Shown: piece after piece, positions 59,377-64,000 of the stretch
How positions within the stretch are numbered: position 1 is the first letter of the stretch
Layout of the letters: every line of letters starts with the position of its first letter
Translations under genes and position numbers: made by a program
The notes under the pieces: model-generated
Seen by the model: the letters and a program-made list of their open reading frames with translations, nothing else
The model's database searches: none
Told to the model about the DNA's origin: nothing
DNA from: Litorimonas taeanensis
GTDB lineage: Bacteria > Pseudomonadota > Alphaproteobacteria > Caulobacterales > Maricaulaceae
DNA length: 64,000 bases
Assembly (NCBI RefSeq): GCF_003634015.1
Contig: NZ_RBII01000002.1
Coordinates: 124,001 to 188,000, forward strand
Direction of reading: 5' to 3'

Positions 59377-60174
59377 ATGTTCCGGAAAATACCGGATTGG
59401 GTACTTTACGCTCTGATTTTAGGCGGCATATTCTTTTATGCCTCTTACCTGCGTGACAGAATTGATGCCCCGCCGCCGCCGACAGACTTAGGGCCGCTTT
59501 TACCAAGCGAAACACCCAAGGATGAACAAGTTATCACGCGTGTGGCCGAGCCAAGGTCGGGTATTGGAACCGCTTTCTCATTGGATGATAGAGGGCTTTG
59601 GCTAACGGCTAGACATGTCGTTGATAGTTGTGACCAAGTTGGCTTAAAAATAACAAACCAAAAAATCATTCGGGCCGAGGTCGAAGTTTATGAGGATCAT
59701 GACCTCGCACGGTTACGCACGCAATGGCGGCGTCAGCCCTTACCCCATGATGTGCTAAGCCAGCGCTCTATTGGCGAAACAGGTTATTTTATTGGGTTTC
59801 CTCAGGGTCGCCCCGGCGAAGCTGTGGGCAGTCTTATTGCCCGCAACCGAATGGTTGTTCGAGGCCGTTATAGCGCCGAAGAATCTGTCTTGGCTTGGGC
59901 TGAAACCGGGCGCACAAGTGGACTACGTGGCAGTCTCGGCGGATTATCTGGTGCCCCCGTCTTAGATAAAGACGGTGAAGTGATTGGCGTCGTCACCGCA
60001 GAAAATCCACGCCGTGGCCGTATTTACTCTGTTGCACCACGAGCCTTAATACCTTTTTACCCTGAAGAAAGCGGAGACCCTGAACCCGTCCCTCATAATA
60101 ATTATGGCTTGCAAGCCGACAAGCTGAGACGAGATAGGCGCATCGCACAAGTGCTTTGTTTCGTGGATAATTGA
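59377..60174 (+). CDS. Membrane-anchored trypsin-like serine protease
   Basis: This is a 265-residue protein. One N-terminal helix (DWVLYALILGGIFFYASYLR) anchors or exports it. A chymotrypsin-fold domain has TAFSLDDRGLWLTARHVVDS (His), EDHDLARLR (Asp) and GSLGGLSGAPVLDKDGEV (Ser in GLSGAP). No PDZ domain follows, unlike HtrA. It lies between DUF350 and an extensin-like gene and may act in periplasmic processing. Confidence 0.85.
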   Translation: MFRKIPDWVLYALILGGIFFYASYLRDRIDAPPPPTDLGPLLPSETPKDEQVITRVAEPRSGIGTAFSLDDRGLWLTARHVVDSCDQVGLKITNQKIIRAEVEVYEDHDLARLRTQWRRQPLPHDVLSQRSIGETGYFIGFPQGRPGEAVGSLIARNRMVVRGRYSAEESVLAWAETGRTSGLRGSLGGLSGAPVLDKDGEVIGVVTAENPRRGRIYSVAPRALIPFYPEESGDPEPVPHNNYGLQADKLRRDRRIAQVLCFVDN

Positions 60175-60196
60175 CGTTTATATCTTATAAGATGTC

Positions 60197-60922
60197 ATGA
60201 TCCGATGGAAAGGCCCAGTAATTTGGATAGGCGTTGCCTTGCTCTTTATGGGCTCATTTTATCTTGTGAACAGATATGTGCCCCCTCAACATTTGGGGTG
60301 GAAGAGGCTTGATACCTCACGCCCCCTTGGGTTAGCCACCAAAGCACAGATCTTGCGCCTATCCCTGTCATCATCTGCAAGCTGTATGGATATGGCGCGA
60401 GACACTATTGGCTTTGAGTCTATCCCTGCTGATCCGAAACCCTCCCCTGAAAAAGGAAATGGTGCAGGCGTTTGCGGATTTGACATTGGGCGGGTCGTCT
60501 ATGGGCAAGATGACATCTCCTTGACGCCCGGCGAGGCGAACATGCAATGCCCTCTTTCTATTGGGGCCTATCTCTGGAGCCGCGAAATCGATCAAATCGC
60601 CCAAGAACGCTATGGTTACGGTCTGGCAAAAATACATCATATTGGGACTTATTCCTGTCGTCGTCAAAACGGGAATAGTTCGGGCTTATGGAGTGAACAT
60701 GCCTTTGCTAATGCTTGGGATGTTTCGGGGTTTGAGTTGGAAAACGGACATTTGGTGACCGTTCTCGCCCATTGGGATACCGTGGATCAAGATGCGGCCT
60801 TTCTTCGTGATATTCGCGAGGCGGCTTGTAAAATTTTCCGCGTTACACTTTCCCCTGATTATAATGCCGCGCATCGTGACCATTTTCACGTCGATATGGG
60901 CCCATCTTCAACATGTCGTTAA
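60197..60922 (+). CDS. Extensin-like C-terminal domain protein
   Basis: This is a 241-residue protein. One N-terminal helix (GPVIWIGVALLFMGSFYLVN) is followed by the extensin-like domain: ASCMDMARDTIGFESIPADP, GAGVCGFDIGRVVYG, SEHAFANAWDVSGFELENGH, HRDHFHVDMGP. The family has an M15-like His/Asp metal site (SEHAFANAWD, HxDHFH) and may cleave peptidoglycan peptides in the periplasm; the substrate is not confirmed. Confidence 0.88.
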   Translation: MIRWKGPVIWIGVALLFMGSFYLVNRYVPPQHLGWKRLDTSRPLGLATKAQILRLSLSSSASCMDMARDTIGFESIPADPKPSPEKGNGAGVCGFDIGRVVYGQDDISLTPGEANMQCPLSIGAYLWSREIDQIAQERYGYGLAKIHHIGTYSCRRQNGNSSGLWSEHAFANAWDVSGFELENGHLVTVLAHWDTVDQDAAFLRDIREAACKIFRVTLSPDYNAAHRDHFHVDMGPSSTCR

Positions 60923-60964
60923 GAGACATGCGATTAAGGATAAAGAGTCTAAGGAACAGAAATT

Positions 60965-61489
60965 ATGCACATCCTCGCTCTTATCACTACTATAGCCATG
61001 GCAATTTTCTGGGTCTCGCGTGCCGCTCGAGGCTCTCGTGATATCATCGACGCGGCCCATGAGATTAAAAACTTACCTCGAAATCGTAAGTTTCAAAAAG
61101 CCTTTGGAAAAACCGGTTATGACTTAGTCGAAACTCCGATAGAAGCGGCGACTGTTTTAATGATTTCCACGGCACGCCTCGATAATTTACGTGAAATCAG
61201 TGCTGCCGAAATCGCGGCCATCACTCTAGAACTCGAAACTCATATGCATTTAGACATCGACATCGCTGACGGGATTTTTCGTCAGATGCAGAATTTAACT
61301 CAACAGATCACATTACCCGAATCTGCCTTATTTCCGATGCTCGATATCTTGAAATCCAATATAAGCCGTGATGATGCGTTTCAGCTTGCGGCCATGATGG
61401 AACGTGTGGCCTCATGCGAAAAATCCGCTACGCATGAACAGCTAGACTTTATCCGCCGCTTTAAAAACCGCATGGGTATTTTAAACTAA
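60965..61489 (+). CDS. TerB-like helical protein
   Basis: This is a 174-residue protein. The first 20 residues are hydrophobic (possible membrane anchor), and the rest is helical with TARLDNLREISAAEIAAITL, then FQLAAMMERVASCEKSATHE and FIRRFKNRMGIL. The spacing matches TerB-like domains, but the acidic pocket residues are not clearly conserved, so the name is tentative. It converges on the DoxX-like gene. Confidence 0.6.
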   Translation: MHILALITTIAMAIFWVSRAARGSRDIIDAAHEIKNLPRNRKFQKAFGKTGYDLVETPIEAATVLMISTARLDNLREISAAEIAAITLELETHMHLDIDIADGIFRQMQNLTQQITLPESALFPMLDILKSNISRDDAFQLAAMMERVASCEKSATHEQLDFIRRFKNRMGILN

Positions 61490-61501
61490 GACATCTCTTA
61501 G
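61486..61501. terminator. Weak bidirectional hairpin between convergent genes
   Basis: CTAAGA-CATC-TCTTAG, flanked by TTTAAA and TAAA, lies between the stops of the TerB-like (+) and DoxX-like (-) genes. A/T tracts on both sides make it a possible two-way terminator, though the stem is only 6 bp. Confidence 0.4.
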
Positions 61502-61993
61502 CTAAAAGGCTTTATCGCTTTTGCCAAATAGCGCAGCCAATAATTTTCCAAGCCCTTGCAATATTTCTTGCCATCTAAAGCCAACCAGAATTAAACATGA
61601 TAGCCAAACCAAACAGGCCGCAATAAATAATCCGCCGCCATCATTATTTGGATCCGTACCAAGCGGCGTAAATAAATGGAATGAAATTGCGCCTGTCATT
61701 ATTGCTAGCCCCAACAAGGCGCCCAACCCCTGCAAACGCTTGAAACGCGGTATGATGCCAATGAGCAAAAAGAGCGAGGCAATACCCTCTGCCGTTCCAA
61801 TTGTATATTGCGAAAACAATCCCGTTTGCGCGAATAGACCCTCTGCGCCAAGACTTGCCGTCCAATCATTTAATCGACCAAAAATTTCTTGGGTATTCGG
61901 ATGGTTTGTGAATTTATACCGCAGGCTATCAATGAAAATTGCGCTACAAAATAACGACAAAATTGCAGGAATAATCAGTTTAACAAATTTCAT
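61502..61993 (-). CDS. DoxX-like membrane protein
   Basis: This is a 163-residue protein with four hydrophobic helices (about 5-22, 68-88, 93-112, 128-146). The text LSLFCSAIFIDSLRYKFTNH and GTAEGIASLFLLIGIIPRFK fits the DoxX/DoxD-like family of small inner-membrane proteins. Function uncertain. It is followed on the same strand, upstream, by the cation transporter gene. Confidence 0.75.
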   Translation of the reverse strand: MKFVKLIIPAILSLFCSAIFIDSLRYKFTNHPNTQEIFGRLNDWTASLGAEGLFAQTGLFSQYTIGTAEGIASLFLLIGIIPRFKRLQGLGALLGLAIMTGAISFHLFTPLGTDPNNDGGGLFIAACLVWLSCLILVGFRWQEILQGLGKLLAALFGKSDKAF

Positions 61994-62024
61994 AAGATTT
62001 ACCTTTTTCCCTTATATTCCATTT

Positions 62025-62963
62025 TCATACGGATTTGTCACGCCGCATGACATCTACGGTCGCGTGTTGAATATGGAAAACCTCTAACAAGCGTTCCTTT
62101 ATGGCGGTGCTGACAGGCTCAAGGCGCGTCTCAGGTGCAACAAAAGCTTCTAGTGTCATCATTGGCCGTTCGGGGGTTATCGACCAAGCGTGAATATGTT
62201 CGACCGCTAAAAGCTCTGGAATATGCGCGAGCAAATCTTCGCTTATGTCATGAGTATTTAAATTCTCAGGTGCACCCTCTAGCAAAATATGAGCGCTGTC
62301 TTTGATGAGCGCCCATCCACTCTTTAGAATTATCAAGGCAACGAAAACAGATAAGATAGGGTCAATAGGTGTCCACCCTGTTTGTAATATAATCAACGCC
62401 GCAACGATTGCGGCTACCGACCCCAACATATCCCCCAGCACGTGCAACACAGCGCCTCGAATATTCAAGTTATCCTGATCTGCGCCCTGTAAAATTTTGA
62501 AGACGACAACATTCACAATCAGTCCGCCAATCGCGACCCATAACATGGGGCCAGCCAGAACCTCCCCAGGTATGAAGAGGCGCTCTATGGCTTCCTTTAC
62601 AATTAAACCCGCGACAAGAAACAGGGTAAGCCCATTTACAAAAGCAATGAGAACAGAGAATCTGTCATAGCCAAATGTGTGTTTCCAAGTGGCCGGACGC
62701 CGCGCAATCGTGAATGCCCCCCAAGCCATCGCCAAAGCAGCGAAGTCTGTCAACATATGCCCTGCATCAGCGATAAGGGCGAGAGACCCCGAAATATACC
62801 CGCCTGCGGCTTCGGCGATCATAAACACGCCTGTCAAAAAAGCGGCAAACCCGACTCGCGTTCGGTTTTTCTCATTGACCTTGGGCGCATGATTATGAGC
62901 ATGACCGTGAGTGTGACTATGGTCATGGCCCGCTGAGTGATCATGTGAATGCAAATGGCCCAT
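62025..62963 (-). CDS. Cation diffusion facilitator (zinc/cobalt exporter)
   Basis: This 312-residue protein begins with a His-rich tail (LHSHDHSAGHDHSHTHGHAH) typical of zinc-type CDF proteins, followed by six transmembrane helices. Metal-site motifs include SLALIADAGHMLTDFAALAM (HxxxD) and AVLHVLGDMLGSVAAIVAAL (HxxxD), and a C-terminal cytoplasmic domain follows. It exports Zn2+, Co2+ or Cd2+ using protons. It starts 31 bases from the DoxX-like stop region and may share its transcript. Confidence 0.92.
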   Translation of the reverse strand: MGHLHSHDHSAGHDHSHTHGHAHNHAPKVNEKNRTRVGFAAFLTGVFMIAEAAGGYISGSLALIADAGHMLTDFAALAMAWGAFTIARRPATWKHTFGYDRFSVLIAFVNGLTLFLVAGLIVKEAIERLFIPGEVLAGPMLWVAIGGLIVNVVVFKILQGADQDNLNIRGAVLHVLGDMLGSVAAIVAALIILQTGWTPIDPILSVFVALIILKSGWALIKDSAHILLEGAPENLNTHDISEDLLAHIPELLAVEHIHAWSITPERPMMTLEAFVAPETRLEPVSTAIKERLLEVFHIQHATVDVMRRDKSV

Positions 62964-63093
62964 AGTTTTACTTAAGCCCTATGCCCTTTTAATCAAAGGC
63001 AATTACAAATTTGCGCTTAAATCTTCATAAAAACAGTGAAGGTAGCCTCGGCTTTAAGGCCCTCTTAGCCCTTTTTTGCTATGCCCCATTCCT

Positions 63094-64000
63094 ATGGCAA
63101 AGCCGTTAGAAAATATTTGGGATAAGACCGTGGGCGGAAACACCTTGCAAACCTATGTCTATAAAAGCCAAGATCTGCCTGACGCCGTGCGGGCGGCTTG
63201 GTCTCGGTTGCGCGCATCAAACCCTAAGCTCTACTCACCTTATTTCCACATTGATTACACTCTTGCTGTCGCGTCGCTACGCAAAGACGTAAATATCGCC
63301 GTTTTAGAAGAGGCTGGCGAGATAGTCGCGATATTACCCTATCAAGGCGAAAGCTTTGCGCGGCCAGTCGGCGCGCCGATGACTGATTATCATGGCCTAA
63401 TTTGCGGCCCTGATTATCGTTACTCCCTCCAAGACATTTTATCTGCCACGTCAGTGGGGGCTTACCATTTTAGCGCTTTGGTAAGTGATATTGAACAAGA
63501 CGTCCCTAAAACACATTTAGGCGCGGTTATGTCCTTTCCTGAAGGCGCAGAAGTCTGGCGCGAAGCTCGCGACAGTTCTTTTAGAAAACATCAGAAAAGT
63601 CTACGTCGCCGCATTCGCAAAGCAACGGAAGAGATTGGCGCCCCACATATTATTTTTAGATCCCAATCCATCGAAGAATTTGACACCTTAATTGATTGGA
63701 AAGTGGCCCAATACGCGGCCAGCGGATATTACAATGTCTTGGGAGCTGAATGGACATTGCCGCTCTTAAAGTCTCTCTGGAAAAAAGGAATAGACGCGCC
63801 ATTGCGGCTTGAAATGCACAGCCTCTATTTCGGCAATCAATTGGCCGCCATTGATACGGGCTTAACCGATGGCACGACTTATCACAGCTGGATTGTCGCT
63901 TATAATAACGCCTTCCGTTCATATTCTCCGGGCACACAATTACTGAACCAAATTATCGATGCGTCGGATACGCTTGGATATAAGACAATCGATCTTGGTC
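63094..64000 (+). CDS. FemAB/CelD-type GNAT acyltransferase (3' partial)
   Basis: ATG 63094 opens a frame that runs off the window; 302 residues are visible. Blocks AAWSRLRASNPKLYSPYFHI, VAILPYQGESFARPVGAPMT, EVWREARDSSFRKHQKSLRR and FRSQSIEEFDTLIDWKVAQY match the CelD/BcsL-type GNAT acetyltransferases involved in exopolysaccharide or cell-surface modification. The C-terminal part (YHSWIVAYNNAFRSYSPGTQ) is the GNAT acyl-CoA end. The substrate is unknown. Confidence 0.8.
   Translation, partial: MAKPLENIWDKTVGGNTLQTYVYKSQDLPDAVRAAWSRLRASNPKLYSPYFHIDYTLAVASLRKDVNIAVLEEAGEIVAILPYQGESFARPVGAPMTDYHGLICGPDYRYSLQDILSATSVGAYHFSALVSDIEQDVPKTHLGAVMSFPEGAEVWREARDSSFRKHQKSLRRRIRKATEEIGAPHIIFRSQSIEEFDTLIDWKVAQYAASGYYNVLGAEWTLPLLKSLWKKGIDAPLRLEMHSLYFGNQLAAIDTGLTDGTTYHSWIVAYNNAFRSYSPGTQLLNQIIDASDTLGYKTIDLG

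Overview
The window comes from an alphaproteobacterial chromosome, most likely a stalked or marine Caulobacterales/Hyphomonadaceae-type organism. It carries a complete, lambda-like siphovirus prophage of about 48.3 kb. The assignment rests on the host gene set (long-form dCTP deaminase, ApaG, RlmN, extensin-like C-terminal protein, DUF350) and on two prophage genes carrying CtrA-like and GapR-like DNA-binding domains, both typical of that group.

Host left flank (1-2836): the 3' part of a BtuB-type TonB-dependent receptor converges on a TraB/GumN-family lipoprotein. An intact tRNA-Arg(CCG) follows (2837-2913). Its 3' half is the attachment core: the same 48 bp occur at 2866-2913 and 51131-51178 and bound the prophage. 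Host right flank (51179-64000): BtuF-, BtuC- and BtuD-like genes for cobalamin or corrinoid import follow attR, so the element sits inside a B12-uptake neighbourhood. Then come an S9 peptidase, dCTP deaminase, ApaG, RlmN, DUF350, a trypsin-like protease, an extensin-like protein, a TerB-like protein, a DoxX-like protein, a zinc-type CDF transporter and a partial FemAB/CelD-type acyltransferase cut by the window end.

Prophage layout: (i) Left end, + strand (2.9-5.2 kb): secreted thermonuclease-like protein, small proteins, an HTH protein and a membrane protein, behind a promoter with an operator palindrome in its spacer. These are candidate lysogeny-expressed genes. (ii) Late genes, - strand, read from 34 kb down to 5.2 kb: putative late regulator, ParB-MTase, TerS, a P-loop-like peptide, TerL, gpW, portal, S49 protease with nested scaffold, gpD, gpE-type capsid, connectors, tail terminator, tail tube, G/GT frameshift chaperones, tape measure, tail-tip proteins, NlpC, a 2423-residue J-like tip/fibre, then holin, endolysin and overlapping spanins. 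(iii) Early left operon, - strand (43.1-34.4 kb): Cro-like, CII-like, primase, CtrA-like regulator, zinc-finger protein, MazG, wHTH protein, D5/P4-type helicase and small proteins. It ends at an iteron-rich non-coding segment. (iv) Switch at 43.1-44.7 kb: an S24 CI repressor with two clusters of three related 16-bp operators. (v) Early right operon, + strand (44.7-51.1 kb): J-domain protein, GapR-domain protein, SSB, HNH protein, exonuclease, putative excisionase and tyrosine integrase.

The most unusual items are an endolysin joining a lytic transglycosylase to a chymotrypsin-fold protease; a six-operator switch whose perfect palindromes fill promoter spacers, with two apparently leaderless regulators; a CtrA-type DNA-binding domain without a receiver and a GapR-type domain in the same phage; a primase with a degraded zinc finger next to a separately encoded zinc-finger protein; and integrase arm-type repeats inside coding sequence at both ends. 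All assignments are from reading the sequence; no database search was run.
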